Positions 48,039 to 61,503 are shown, numbered from the stretch's first letter. The stretch is 64,000 bases of DNA from Flaccisagitta enflata (GCA_965153355.1 OZ231127.1:97092001-97156000), one strand, 5' to 3'. Notes: generated from the sequence alone by a model not told the origin. Translations and numbers: made by a program.

Positions 48039-49376
48039 TGTGGTTTGGAGAGAAACGGTGGCTCGGGCTTTGCAGGAAACGCATATACATCGCTGTTGGG
48101 TTTCTTTTTGGCCGTTATTTACCAAAACCAATGCATTATGGGGTCTCAGCGAGTTAATGCAAGAATGTGGAAAAGCCAGCGAGGGTGAGCGAAAGAGGCA
48201 GTGAGCCAGCCCTCGAGGGTGAGCGAGGGCGAGTGGGGGTGAGCGAGAGGGCTCATGCAAGGTTGAGCGAGGTTACGTGTTGCCTCGAGGTAAGGAGTGG
48301 AAGAAGATCGAAGACACGTAATGGAGATATGCCAACCATAAATGCCTGCAAGTGTGCATGTGCGCATGTAACGGGGTGTGCAGAGAAATCTGGACTGGTT
48401 CTTTATTCTGAATCAACTTTGATTCAAGATACAACGCCAGTCTTAATTTCTTTGCACATAGAATGTCTAGACCTCTTTACATATACCTTGTGTAAATGAC
48501 TGGGTACACATTGGTGCATGTCAGTTAGTGTAGAAGAGGACTCGCAACGAGGATAATCAGTGCGCGACGCAGTAGTTAGCGAGTTAGGGCAAGATAAGCG
48601 AGTAAGGATGTAGAACCTGAGTGTTCGCGAATGTGCACGTGAATGAGCACAAGAATGCGTATGTGTACAATGGAGATTTGTGGAGTGGGCATGTAATTAC
48701 GCGTGATAGAAAGAATGAACGCGCGATCAATGACTGACAAGATTGCACCTTAGTATACGATACCACATGGAAGTTGTTTCGCGTTTTAAGTAATTGGATC
48801 TAAAATACGATGATGATGAGATGAAAATGTTGATGAAGAGGTGCCAATTTTGCTAAGCTGCCATGTTGATCGAAAAATTCAGCATGAGCTACTGCTCTTT
48901 TCTTACGCACATACGCTATGGACCTTACGTAGACTTTTTCCCCTTCTCCCTCCTATTTGTTGACGGTGTGCAGCGAGCAAGCTGGGACTGACTCTGAACT
49001 TCAGCCACGACTCAGGTTTCCAACATTGTCAGGCCGCGTAAACACAGCCGCGAGGGTATCACAGGGCGCCACAATGCTTACCACGTATCACCGACTAAGC
49101 GAAGCTACAAATTACGGAGTTGCATGGAAATTTTAATCTATAAATACCTTTTCGAACTAAATGCAATGCACTCGTAAGTAATATGATTTCTTCATGAAAT
49201 TGTTTATATTTGCTTCTTTGCTTTGCCATTGAAATTTAATGGAATTAATGAATCAAGAAATGATTGACGGTAAGAACAATTATTTTCTTGTCGAAATTAC
49301 ATTATTTGGCGTTTATGAAACAAAAAATTACAATATGCAAATCAGGATGTCATGCATAGCATTCTTGCATAGCATG
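48039..49376. other. No recognisable gene; GAGCGAGG-rich patch
   Basis: Bases 48170-48290 are GAGCGAGGGTGAGCG-like, resembling the interior of the Harbinger-like MITEs. The rest is unique-looking sequence with no coding evidence. Confidence 0.4.
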
Positions 49377-49722
<346 letters not shown>

Positions 49723-50092
49723 GTACTTTCTGACCTGAAGAATCCGGGATTAGAGAGGGAATTATATCGTCTAAGTCAAGGTCGCGTCTCGAAATCTTGG
49801 GACTGTTAACCTCCGTAAATGGTCTAAATTGCTAATCTCACTCACTTGAGTCTCAAAAGCAGGTCAAAAGCATTAAAGAATTATCCGCGAAGATACATTT
49901 ACTTGTATCATTAGTGGTGCATTGATCCAGCTCCTTTTTCAATATCTATACTTAATGAAACAAATACGTGATAATGAGGGACATTTTTTTCCCTCTTCAT
50001 ATTCATAGAATGTGTTTGAGAGTCAACTTCGACATTACTCGTCTGTGTCTTTAGATATGGTTCTCAACAAATTGGTAGGTTATGGAGTCATG

Positions 50093-50206
50093 TTGGGTCG
50101 CGGACACGCGAATCTACACTTTGCTGTATCTGTCCGTCCGTCCATCCATCCATCTGTCCGTGCGTCCATCTGTCCGTACATCCATCCACCCTTCACATTT
50201 GAATTA
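50093..50206 (+). mobile_element. S element, copy F, left part only
   Basis: TCGCG/CGCGA stem (50098-50111), ATCTACACTTTGCTGTATC and GTCCGTCCATCC units. It is truncated before (CCA)n at 50236. Confidence 0.6.
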
Positions 50207-50235
50207 CCGTTGTTTTTGTCTTTTTGATTTTATGA

Positions 50236-50440
50236 GGTCCACCACCACCACCACCACCACCACCACCACCATTTCATACCGCTTTATCTTCTTCTTCTTT
50301 TTCTTTTTCTTTTTTTTTCTTCTTCTTCTTCTTCTTCTTCTTCTTCATCTTCTTCTTCTTCTTCTTTTTCTTTTTCTTTTTCTTTTTCTTTTTCTTTTTC
50401 TTCTTCTTCTTCTTCTTCTTCTTCTTCTCCTCCTCGATTT
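50236..50440. repeat. (CCA)n then (TTC)n arrays
   Basis: CCA trinucleotides to about 50270, then TTC/TTTTC units to about 50430. Confidence 0.95.
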
Positions 50441-50696
50441 TCTTTTTCTAAACCAGCTTCTCTTGGCAGATTTCACGATCATCATGACCCGGACCTCCAC
50501 CATAGCAAGATTGCGATTAGTTTCCGTAATCTCATGGCAACGAGATTCACAAAGGGATATTGTTTGAGGACCCTCAGCTTCAGTTCAATCACCTTCGGCA
50601 CAACAATTAATTGTGAAGAGGTCATCTGACTCGACTTTTCGTCTTTTTGCCTTTTGTACATCTTAAGCCAGAGATCGATAGGAAATGATCTCTTGT

Positions 50697-50698
<2 letters not shown>

Positions 50699-50787
<89 letters not shown>

Positions 50788-50798
50788 CACACACACAC

Positions 50799-50880
<82 letters not shown>
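50699..50880. repeat. (GA)n with central (CA)n patch
   Basis: GA array interrupted at about 50778-50800 by GACAGACACACACACACA. Confidence 0.96.
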
Positions 50881-50882
<2 letters not shown>

Positions 50883-51263
50883 TCATTTTCTTTTGTGCAA
50901 AATGCCGAAGAAGCTCTAGAAAGAGGAAAGAAGCTCTTCATCAAAGTATCCTAGTATTGGGGTCGCTGGTCACTCAGGGTCAGCCAAAGTAAAGAGCTCT
51001 TACGCAGTTTGACTCTTTACAATGTTTTCTCTGTCTCTCTTATTCTCGGTCACTCTCTGCCTCCACTCTGCCGATACCACTCTGGCTGTCTTTGTCTCTC
51101 TCTTCCTCGATCTGTCATTCTGTCTCTCTGTTTGTTAGTTTATCTATCTATCTGTCTTTTTGTCCAGCTTTCTATCTGTCTGTCTGTCCATCGTTGTGTG
51201 TATTTTTGTCAGATTGCAGTCGGTCATTTTACAGGGCATTCAATCTCTTTTGATAGAAGAGAC

Positions 51264-51993
51264 CTTTATTGCGCAAAAACTAATTGACTTTTCAGTTTGA
51301 TTTTTTTTCCTATGAAAGCACTATGTATGACGTTTTTTGTATCAGAAATTCATGGGACAGGGTCTCGTAGTTTACCAGATATCGATATTTGAAGTAATGC
51401 AGTGAATTCAAGAAAATATTGTTTTCTTGCTAATTTCACCTTAAAAAATGTATAAAATTCAAAGTGTTTTAAACTACAGATGCTTCATATAAGCAAAGTG
51501 ATTGTTTCTAAGATCTTAAAATTATAAAAAGCTGGGTTTTATCACAAAACATTGAACTTAAGGCAAATACTATCAAAAGTTACGCAAAAATCTTACAAAA
51601 ACATTATCAAAGATTGTTTTTTTTTTTCAGTAAAAAGTAAAATAGCTGAACATGAAAAGATTTCAAAGGATTTCTTTCTCAGATACAGAAACTAAATGAA
51701 ATTATCTGCCCTTCTTGAGATATGACTTGGCCCAAATTGGGGCCGCTGTATGAACCTCAATCCCACATCTGTAGCTAAAAGCGTTAAGAAATGAGGGCAG
51801 TTTAAGATGAAAGGTGCAAACCCCAAAATCAAACAAAACCTCCCATCTCATCATGATATCTTACACTTAGAAATAGGATATCTCCTAAACTAATAGAACC
51901 AGTAAAAATTTGGACACAAAAAACGTCACATGTAGTTATTTCATGAGAAAAAAATCAAGTTGTAAAATTGATTCGTTTTTGCACAGCGTAGGT
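51264..51993. mobile_element. Diverged foldback element, 730 bp
   Basis: TTGCGCAAAAACTAATTGAC at the left matches, inverted, GTGCAAAAACGAATCAAT at the right. The pairing continues through TGATTTTTTT, ATGACGTTTTTTGT and the block near GATATC. Arms are roughly three-quarters identical, so the element is old. Confidence 0.6.
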
Positions 51994-52063
51994 TCATTTC
52001 CTGATAAGTGAAATTGAAGACCCTGTATAAACCATCATATTCATCTTCTTCCCACCTTCTTTC

Positions 52064-52066
<3 letters not shown>

Positions 52067-52142
<76 letters not shown>

Positions 52143-52199
52143 ATCTCTTCTCCTCATCTCTTTCTCTCTCTCTCAAAGCAATTGGATTTGCAAATTGAC

Positions 52200-52295
<96 letters not shown>
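52067..52295. repeat. (TC)n facing (GA)n, hairpin-capable
   Basis: A 75 bp TC array (52067-52141) and a ~90 bp GA array (52204-52295) are separated by about 60 bp. Being complementary, they could pair as a long hairpin. Confidence 0.95.
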
Positions 52296-52296
<1 letters not shown>

Positions 52297-52583
52297 TGGA
52301 TGATCAATCTCTTTCATTGACAGAAGCATCTAGTTTCATCGGCGTCGAGCGCGTGCGTGAGTAACAAATGACTGGGTGTTTGAAAGTGCGTGCACGTGAA
52401 CGTTCGTGATGACGTGTACGTGCACGCGTTTACGTGTGAAAGTGCGAATGATTTCGCATGCGTAGGATTTTTTCAACCCACAAATTTTCACAAAGTTTCA
52501 CACCTGATTTGACGTTAATCGTTTTTCATGTTTTGCAAAAATCCGCCTTTCATGACCACCACGAGCGAAACAGTTTAAAAAGA

Positions 52584-52700
52584 TGGTGCACGCGACTTCC
52601 TGTGCGTCACACTGTCGGTCCGTTGGCCGGTCCGTTGGTCGGTCGGCTGGCGGATCCTTTCATTCATATCCAGTGCACATCCATTTATCCATTTGTCCCC
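52584..52700 (+). mobile_element. S element, copy G, left part, degraded
   Basis: GTGCACGCGACTTCCTGTGC, then ACTGTCGGTCCGTTGGCCGG and further GGTCCGTTGGTCGG units. The stem is poorly paired. Confidence 0.5.
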
Positions 52701-52935
52701 CAGTTTTTAGAAGCCTCCTCGCATCTCCAAGGAGGTTTGCTCAACTATATGTTGGTCTCCTCATTTCTTCATCTGTCATTCTTATGTTGCGTATGACACA
52801 TAAAGTATCTTGTATTTCAAGAAACCGACACGAGTTTCAGCTTTTGAAAGCGGCATTGTGGTGTGATAAAGATTACGAGGTCTTGTATACGCACAGAAAA
52901 GACGGAAAGGGAAATGACACGAAGAAAATAATTCA

Positions 52936-53181
52936 TTCCTCTGTTCGTTCATTTATTCATTCAGTCAGTCAGTCATTCATTCATTCATTCATTCATTCAT
53001 TTATATATTCATTCATTCATTCATTCATTCATTCATTCATTCATTCATTCATTCATTCATTCATTTATTCATTCATTCATTCATTCTTTCATTCATTCAT
53101 TCATTCATTCATTCATTCATTCATTCATTCATTCATTCATTCATTCATTCATTCATTCATTCATTCATTCATTCATTCATC
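52936..53181. repeat. (ATTC)n microsatellite
   Basis: About 245 bp of ATTC tetranucleotide with few interruptions. Confidence 0.97.
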
Positions 53182-53411
53182 AAGCGGATGCATCGTTTAG
53201 TTATTTGGGCTTTATCTTTCCAAAACATTGATCGACTTAACCCCCACCAATTTAACACGCCCGACTTTTTGCTTCAATCAACTTCGACATCAATTGTGAC
53301 AAGTTTTTTTTTACAGAATTTTTTTTATCTATTTTCAAAACATCCCTCATTTATCATTATCATTTCGCATTTGATTTCCTATCACATTAATCATATCCAC
53401 TACTTTCCTTC

Positions 53412-53413
<2 letters not shown>

Positions 53414-53464
<51 letters not shown>

Positions 53465-53468
53465 TCTC
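53414..53468. repeat. (TC)n microsatellite
   Basis: Short TC array. Confidence 0.93.
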
Positions 53469-53639
53469 TGCAATTGAGGGCATCCATGTAATTTCTAGCA
53501 ACAACACATTCATCAATCAGCACTGTGCCTGCCCCTGCCACCACCATCACTACTAGCGCCCTCACCCCCGCCACTCTTGCTACCCCATACTCCCTCCCGC
53601 CACTCCCACTCCCGCTACCACCATCACTACCAGCACCCT

Positions 53640-53835
53640 CATCTCCGCCACTGCCACAACCTCTCCCACCTCCACCCCCATCGCCATGGCAACTGCCACT
53701 CCCACTCCCACTCCCACTCCCACTCCCACCTCCACCCCCATCGCCATGGCAACTGCCACTCCCACTCCCACTCCCACTCCCACCTCCACCCCCATCGCCA
53801 TGGCAACTGCCTCTCCCACTCCCACTCCCACCGTC
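53640..53835. repeat. CCACTCC minisatellite with longer unit
   Basis: Units of roughly 50-60 bp starting CACCTCCACCCCCATCGCCA, then TGGCAACTGCC, carry a variable number of CACTCC hexamers. Three units are clear. Repetitive Pro/Thr frames are compositional. Confidence 0.85.
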
Positions 53836-53935
53836 ACTACCTTCACCAACACCTCCACCTTCGCCAACGCCCCTTCATGGAGACCCTCACATCCCCTTTT
53901 CAACCCTTCCAAAATTGATCGCCACGACTGTTTTT

Positions 53936-54103
53936 TTAGACGCGGACAAGCTACTCTATAAGAGGCTTTGTCCGTCCGTTGGTCGGTTGGTCGGTTGGTC
54001 GGTTGGTCGGTCCGTGGTGATCGAGTTGGAAAGTGTGAAAACGCGCATTTCCGCCCCTGCCCACCCGTCCGCGACTGGTATTGGCCGTGTATCCGGCCTT
54101 GTT
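53936..54103 (+). mobile_element. S element, copy H
   Basis: TTTTTTTAGACGCGGAC, CTCTATAAGAGGCTTTGTCC, five GTTGGTCG-type units, CGCATTTCCGCCCCTGCCCACC, the inverted GTCCGCGACTGG, and the end CCGTGTATCCGGCCTTG. It has full length but its left stem has decayed. Confidence 0.75.
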
Positions 54104-54258
54104 CTTCTTCTCACTCCAAATTGACCATAACTCACTTTGGTGTTTTATGATCATCATTGCATTTGAGGGGGAAATGATCGATGGCTTGAAGAAACAAAAA
54201 ATCGAAAAAGAAAAGAATAAAAGATGGCAATTATTAAGAGAAAATTTCAAACAAGGTA

Positions 54259-54500
54259 CAGTAACATACAATGGAGCCCCGCTTCCATGACAACGCCATT
54301 AACGGCAACCCGCCATCAGTGTACAACAAGCTGAGGTCCCAAATTTTTTTGGCCTTTTGTACTGCTAACTTACCCCTAGATAACGGGCACGCATTTAGCG
54401 GTGAATCGCCAATATCGGTCAAATATTTTGTGCCAAAATGACTCTAAACTCTTTGATAACAGCAAATAAACTGAAGACCACCAACAGAGAGAGAAAAAAA

Positions 54501-54568
<68 letters not shown>

Positions 54569-55061
54569 TTATGAGTTATGAGTTACCATAGCATGAAAAA
54601 ACTTTTTGTTAAATACAATCTCAGTATTGGACTTTTAAGCTTTAAGTTTGTTTTTTAATCAGAGGCATAGCAAAAAAATCTGCTTTAATCTTATTTTTTC
54701 ACAATTCAGTAATGTCACTGACAATTTTTCTCACTTCTCTTCCTTCGAGGCATATCTACTGAACCCACTATCATGCCATTTTTAGCTCGTGTACAGATGC
54801 GGGATAATGATTTAGTGTGCCATACATTTGTTTGTACATAATATCTTGAGTCATTCTGCATATATTTCATAAATCATCGAAATCATTTGTACTTATTCAA
54901 AAAAAAAAAAAGAAACATTCAATTACCAATTGAATTTGGAAGTAGTGGATGCTATGGTAAAAAAAATCAATTAGCAAAATAACATTTCATGATAACGGTG
55001 CCCCGTGATAAAGGCCAAATTTGAAGGGTCCCCATGGGGCCGTTATCAAGGGGCAGGGCTG
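54259..55061. mobile_element. Tc1/mariner-like TIR element containing (GA)n
   Basis: The ends CAGTAACATACAATGGAGCCCCG and, inverted, CAGCCCTGCCCC are flanked by TA. Further inward, blocks around CCCAAATTTTTTTGGCCTTT and GATAACGG pair loosely. A (GA)n at 54505-54566 lies inside. Confidence 0.6.
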
Positions 55062-56052
55062 TACCACCTTTTTAGATCACATATCTCAGATCACAGATTA
55101 CAGATCTCCGTGACGGATTTTCTTAGCTTTTGCTTCTTTCCTTTTTTTTGTTGTTGTTTTTGTTAATGAGGATATTACAAGGTACTACAGTCCCAAACGG
55201 GCGGGTGGTCAGAGGAATTAGTAAGGCTGATCAAACAAGGCTGTAAAATCAAAGTGTCACAAACCCATGCAATGGGCTGTGATTTGCCTTTTCTACCTCT
55301 CTTTCCGTCCTTCATCATTCACGTGTGATGTATGAAAAGTGGAACAATATCCCTCACTATACCCAAACTGAAACAAATGGAAGAGGGCCTTGTGAACCCT
55401 CACTGACTAGCTGATACGCGCACCACTCCTAGTTTTCTAAAAACATAATCTGAAAACCATTCCTTCTCAATCTAACCCAAAAGCGAACCGCTTACCAAAA
55501 GCAGTTAGGGCAATGATTGTTACTTTGGTAACCAAAATTCCACAAATCATGTTTTTATCATGGAAACGTTGCTTCATTGCTGATCCTTGAATTTTGTTTT
55601 GATTTCAAAGAAAAAAGTTTTCCTTTTATTGGCGTGACCCAATCGATGATTGTTGCCTTCTCTCCTTGTTTTCCAGATAAATATAGGCTGACAGAGGAAC
55701 TGATAGACTAACAGACAAGTTCGAAAGTTGCGCATGCGACGGAAAAGGAATGGGTTGGAAGGACTAAATATTGGCTTCCGCTAAGGCAAGTTTCTTTCGC
55801 TTCTGGAGGGGTTCATAGCATAGCAGCCGTATGCTAGCCTGCGCTTCTTCTTGGATGTACCGTCACTACCGCATCCAGTCCAAGGATAAGATTGCACCAT
55901 TCAGAACAAAGATCTTTAAATTCTATCACTCCTGTCGGTAGAAAAATCAGGGATAGCCTGTGGCTGCGAAGCCACATAATTTCTCATCACAAATCACAAC
56001 TCGTAATCAAAGGCAAAGTGCTATGTTTCAAGGAAAGCTGCTGGTAAGCTCA
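55062..56052. other. No recognisable gene
   Basis: Unique-looking sequence; no repeats longer than a few units and no coding evidence noticed. Confidence 0.4.
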
Positions 56053-56757
56053 TTTTTAGTCGCGTGAACGCGACTCTAGAAGCCGCTATGTCGGTCGGTC
56101 GGTCTGTCGGTCGGTCTGTCGGTCGGTAACTTTTTTGAAATATAGGCTTTATAGTCGTTTTTGGGCAGCGGCCCCGGAGGGGCCGATGACCTATGATTCC
56201 ACATAGGGCAATTTTCTCCGGTTTCCGTACGTCCCCCCCTCCCACAAGCCTCAAATAAAGCCTCTCAGACCCCAAATCAGGCCTTTTCGACTCCAAATCA
56301 GACCTTTCTGACCCCAAATCAGGCTTCTCAGACCTCAAATCAGGCTTCTCAGACCTCAAATTAGGCCTCCCAGACCCCAAATTAGGCCTCTCAGACCCCA
56401 AATCAGGCCTCCCAGACCCCAGATCAGGCTTCTCAGACCCTAAATTAGGCCTTTCAGATCCAAATCAGGCCTCAGACCCCATGTCAGGCTTTTCAGACCC
56501 CAAATTAGACCCCTCAGACTCAAATAAGGCCTTTCAGACCCCAAATCAAGCCTCTCAGACACCAAACCACGCCTCTCACACCCTAAATCAGATCTCTCAG
56601 CCCTCCAAACCAGCTTCTCAAACTGGAGAAAATTGTTCTATGTGGAATCATAGGTCATCGGCTCCTCCGGGGCCGCTGCCCCTCTTAATCTCATTCCCAC
56701 ATACACTAACTTAGGGGCATCGGGTACCGCTGACCATGTAACGCTTTTGCGACTATA
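56053..56757 (+). mobile_element. Composite S element I with minisatellite
   Basis: It starts TTTTTAGTCGCG, with stem AGTCGCG/CGCGACT at 56058-56075, then GCTATGTCGGTCGGTC units. Inverted flanks GGGCAGCGGCCCCGGAGG (56163) and CCTCCGGGGCCGCTGCCC (56665-56682), sharing TATGATTCCACATA and GGAGAAAATT, enclose a 21 bp array at 56230-56620 (near CAGACCCCAAATCAGGCCTCT). It ends with GGGTACCGCTGACCATG and TTTTGCGACTATAA. This copy joins the S hairpin and the minisatellite modules in one unit. Confidence 0.8.
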
Positions 56758-56960
56758 AAGGTTATTGAAGGTTACTAAAGGTAATTATACGTAATTTTTG
56801 GTAATTATAGGTAATTTTAGGTAATTCTAGGTAATTATAGGTAAATATAGGTATTTTAGTAATCTGTATCATATAAGTCAGAAAAGTTGTCTCGGACTAT
56901 AAATTGAGGTAATTGTAGGAAATATAGGAAATAATGGGTAATTATAGGTGATTATTACGT
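56757..56960. repeat. AATTATAGGT decamer repeats
   Basis: GGTAATTATA-like 10 bp units repeat about ten times at 56757-56850 and again at 56905-56955. Similar decamers occur at 61905-61980. Confidence 0.8.
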
Positions 56961-57308
56961 CCCATGAAGCGCCCCAAACTTTAACATTGACTCTCAACAA
57001 TCTTAGCATGGTTGAGGCTTGGTAAAAAAATATCCCATGCAAAATTTCAGGCCTCTGGAACTGCAAGAACCTTTGTTAGGGTGACCATGAAGTTTCTATA
57101 GAAGTCTATGGCAGAGACAAAATTTGCATAATAGAAATATCGATTCCAATGCTAATTCAATACAAACTTCAATCTCACCCTAACGAAGGTTCCTGCTATC
57201 TCAGAGGCCCAAAATTTGGCATGGAATATTTTTTTACCAAGCCTCAACTGTGGTAAGATTGGTGAGAGCCATAGTCGAAGTTTGGGGCGTTTCACGGGAC
57301 GTAGTGAT
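56950..57308. mobile_element. Foldback element F, copy 2
   Basis: ACGTCCCATGAAGCGCCCC at the left mirrors GGGGCGTTTCACGGGACGT at the right. The interior matches the inner part of copy 1 (45310-45660), including GTTGAGGCTTGGTAAAAAAA and CCCTAACGAAGGTTCC, with the asymmetric loop in the opposite orientation. Confidence 0.85.
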
Positions 57309-57310
57309 TA

Positions 57311-58010
57311 TAGATAATTTATGGTAATTTAAGGGCTTATAGTCGAAAGGTTGAAACTTTTTAACATGTCTTTCTCTGGCCTGGTGGGGGCTAAAGACAC
57401 TCAACGAGTTCCAACAAATTGGTAATTGACATTCCCGATGGCTGTTATTGTCTTCTTATAGTATATATCAAATTACTGAAATTATGAGCTCAGATATGGA
57501 CTGTATTAGAAAACCACGAACTTTGAAAGTCGGAACGAATTGCGGTTTTAGGTAGGGCAGAGGGGTACTAAGGGCTGGTCGGATTCATATTTTCACTAGG
57601 GGCCTTTTCAAGCGGGCAAAACAATACTAAAAAAATAGTTAGTCATGTAAATGTGTCAAGAAACAATTTTTTGACTAAAGTTTCTCCGACCAACCCTTCG
57701 CAATCCCTGTCCTAAATCACGTGTAAAATTTCGCGGCTTTTTGCGGTCTCAAACACACAAAAAAACGGATTTGTTATTTTTGGCTTCTTCTTTCCTCAAC
57801 GTTCCCTGCAAGAACTAGGTATGGCATAAATCAAATGGCATCAGCTTTGTAATTTGTGTTCCTGGTTTCATTTCGTGGGAACGGGTTACTACGGAAAACG
57901 ATTTACGTGACTTTCGTTGATTAGGTTACATTGCTTGAGGCGCTGTTTTGAACGCTATCGCTATGCAAAGCTGCTGACCGATTGACGATAGAATTGAGAG
58001 TGGAAAAAAG
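57311..58010. other. No recognisable gene
   Basis: AT-rich sequence with no feature recognised. Confidence 0.4.
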
Positions 58011-58114
58011 TGATTACCGTTGTTGTTTTTATGCTGTTGTTGTCGTCCCGATGTTGCCATTGTTGGTTGGTTGTTGTTTTGGTCGTTGTTGATGTTGTTG
58101 TTTTTAATGTTATA

Positions 58115-58940
<826 letters not shown>

Positions 58941-58945
58941 AATTT

Positions 58946-59549
58946 GGGCAGCGGCCCCGAAGGGTTCGATGACCTATAGAAGCTTTTGCATGCACATGGG
59001 GAAATTTCTCCTTATTTTCCTAATTACGAAAATTACGAAAATATCTTGATCAAGAACGGAAACCATCCGAGCTCACACGTAAATTAATGAATTTGAGCCT
59101 TGAGGCTGTGATTTGCGCATCGAGACTGTTTGAGCAAAGATAGTGGGATTTGAGCCTCACGGCTGGCATTTGAAGCTTGAGGCTGTGATTTGAGCATCGA
59201 GACTGTTTGAGCCAAGATAGTGGGATGTGAGCCTCAAGGCTGGGTTTTGAGCATTGAGGCTAGGATTTGAGCCTCAAGACTGTAATTTGAGCCTAAAGGT
59301 TAAAATTCGAGCCTCGAGACTAAGATATGGGCCTTGAGGCTAGAATTTGGGCCTTGAGACTAGGATTTCGGCCTCAAGGTTGGGATTTGAGCCTCAAGGC
59401 TAGGATATGAGCTTCAGAGGGGGGGACGGAGAAAATAGAGAAATTTCCCCTGTGTGAAAGCATAGGTCATCGGCCGCTTTGGGGCCGCTGCCCAAAAGTG
59501 GGGGCCGGTGACCGGCCAACTGACAGACAGACGGACGAAGCGACTAAAA
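58946..59549. mobile_element. Composite minisatellite foldback J
   Basis: Inverted flanks GGGCAGCGGCCCCGAAGG (58946) and GGGGCCGCTGCCC (59481-59493), sharing GACCTATG and GGGGAAATTTC, enclose a 20 bp array at 59088-59415 (near GGCTGGGATTTGAGCCTCAA). It is followed by ACAGACGGACGAAGCGACTAAAA, the decayed S end. Confidence 0.75.
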
Positions 59550-59555
59550 CAGGGC

Positions 59556-60037
59556 AAGACAGTCGTGGACGGTTGGGCAGGGGGAGTAATGTAACAGGTC
59601 GCCCAAGGACAATATGCGGTCAGCGATACCCGTCGCCCTGCTTTGCGTGTTTGTGCAATGAAGTGAGAGGAAGCAGGGCAGCGGCCCTGAAGGGGACTTT
59701 CGTTCGTCATTCCGTCCGTTCGTCCGTGCGTCAGGGGGACTTTCGTTTGTCATTCCGTCCATCCATTCATCCGTGCATCCCCCCCAGGCCCTCTCAGGCC
59801 TGAAATCTGCCCTCTCAGCCCTGAAATTTACCCTCTCAGGCCTGAAATCTGCCCTCTCAGGCCTTGAATCTGCCCTCTCAGGCCTGAAATCTGCCCTCTC
59901 AGGCCTGAAATCTGTCCTCTCAGGCCTGAAATCTGCCCTCACAGACCGCTCGCAATTCAGATATGTGATGGACTGACGGAGGGACGGACGACGGACGACA
60001 CAGCAAGGTGTAGAGTCGCTCGTCCGCGACTAAAAAG
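59556..60037 (-). mobile_element. Composite S element K with minisatellite
   Basis: On the minus strand it starts TTTTTAGTCGCGGACGAGCGACT (60014-60036), CTACACCTTGCTGTGTCG and GTCCGTC units. Then comes a 21 bp array at 59783-59945 (near CCCTCTCAGGCCTGAAATCTG), the GGGCAGCGGCCC and CGGTCAGCGATACCCG modules, and the S end block CAGTCGTGGACGGTTGGGCAGG. It has S termini and an internal array, but only one copy of the GGGCAGCGGCCC flank. Confidence 0.8.
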
Positions 60038-60499
60038 AAACACTCCTGTTTTCAAATCCAGGCGTTTATTAATTGAAAGTTTCTTTCTCTATACTTCCGT
60101 GTTTTTTTTTCTCCTTTTTAGTCGCGGAATGCCTTGTTTTTCTTTTTCGCAATGTTTTCCTCCCTTGTCAATGGAATACATCGTCATGATACCAATACAG
60201 AGACGGCTTATCCTTTTCGTAGCGTCCTTTATGCTGCTGATCCATAATGTGCGACGTAACTTGTCGAATCGGTCGTCAATTGGATCGAATTGTTTTGTCA
60301 CCACGTACGTGATAGTGAGACTTTTTTGTCATCTCGGAAGCGCCCCCTCATAGTCGGGGATCTTAAGGAAATGCCGTGCAAAAATTTTCAGCAAGCTCTA
60401 GAAATTTGCATACGGGACTATTTTTTCATGCTGAAGACAGCCAAACCATCTGTTTTTCAAAATTTTTTTAGCCCCCCTTCTAAAAATCACTTTTTAGGC

Positions 60500-61430
60500 C
60501 ATTTTTTCACTTCAAAACGTCATAACAGGTAAACCGTTCAGGTTCGCTTTACAAAATTTTACATGGTGAAATATGTGATATTTCTTTAGTTACATACCAA
60601 ATTTCAGCTTAATCGGTCGAGTAGAAGCAGCGTTATTGAATTTTAAAGTCTAGGTACCTTTTTTCAAAAAAATGCCAAAATTTTGAAAAGGGCTTTCCCT
60701 AGGCTAAATGGTTCAACTTCATGCCACAAGATTTTGCATGGTCAAACGTATGATAAAAACCGACTTGCATGTCAAATCTTAGCCTCTCAGCTCATATAGA
60801 AGCGGAGATATGAATGTTCAAAGTTAAGCATATATTTTAGAGAAAAAATCAAAAAGTACAAAAAAATGATTTTTTCTCCTCAACGACAAATGCCACCAAC
60901 CTGAAATTTTACATGATGAATAATATGATGTTTTTTGAGTTGCCCACAAAATTTGAGCCTTAAAACTCAAATAGAAGCGGAGATATTGTCATTTAAAGTC
61001 TAGGTACCCATTGTTCCAAAAAATGCAAAATTTAGAAAAGGGCTATGCCTAGGTCAAACAATTTGGCCAATTGCCACAAAATTTGACATGGTGATAAGCA
61101 TTATTAATACCTAATTCCTTGTCAAATCTGAGCTATTAAACCCTTATCAAAACAGAGTTATGAATTTTTAAAGATTTACCATTACCTTTGGAAAAAAAAA
61201 ACAATAAAAATACAAAAAAGTACCATTACTTCTGAACCATAGTAGCCACGGAGATGAAATTTGACATGATGAATTGTGTGATATTTACGACTCTACATGC
61301 CAATTTTTAGCTATCTAGCTCACGCTGAGGCCGATATCTTGGCTGTCATAGTCTAAACCCTCCATAAAAATGGCTTAAAATGGCTATTTTTTCAACTTTT
61401 TGGCCTAAAAACCCATTTTCAGTTCATCCA
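60500..61430. repeat. Degenerate ~190 bp tandem repeat, about 4 units
   Basis: Successive units share AAATTTTACATGGTGAA, CCAAATTTCAGCTTAATCGG, AGAAGCGGAGATAT, TAAAGTCTAGGTACC and AGAAAAGGGCT in the same order at roughly constant spacing, strongly diverged. Similar wording occurs at 8910-9000 and 3990-4090. Confidence 0.65.
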
Positions 61431-61503
61431 CTGGTCCTTAATTGGGGATTTTCCTCTGACTGGATCTAATCTATTGCTGACTTAAGAAAATTTGATGATT
61501 GGA

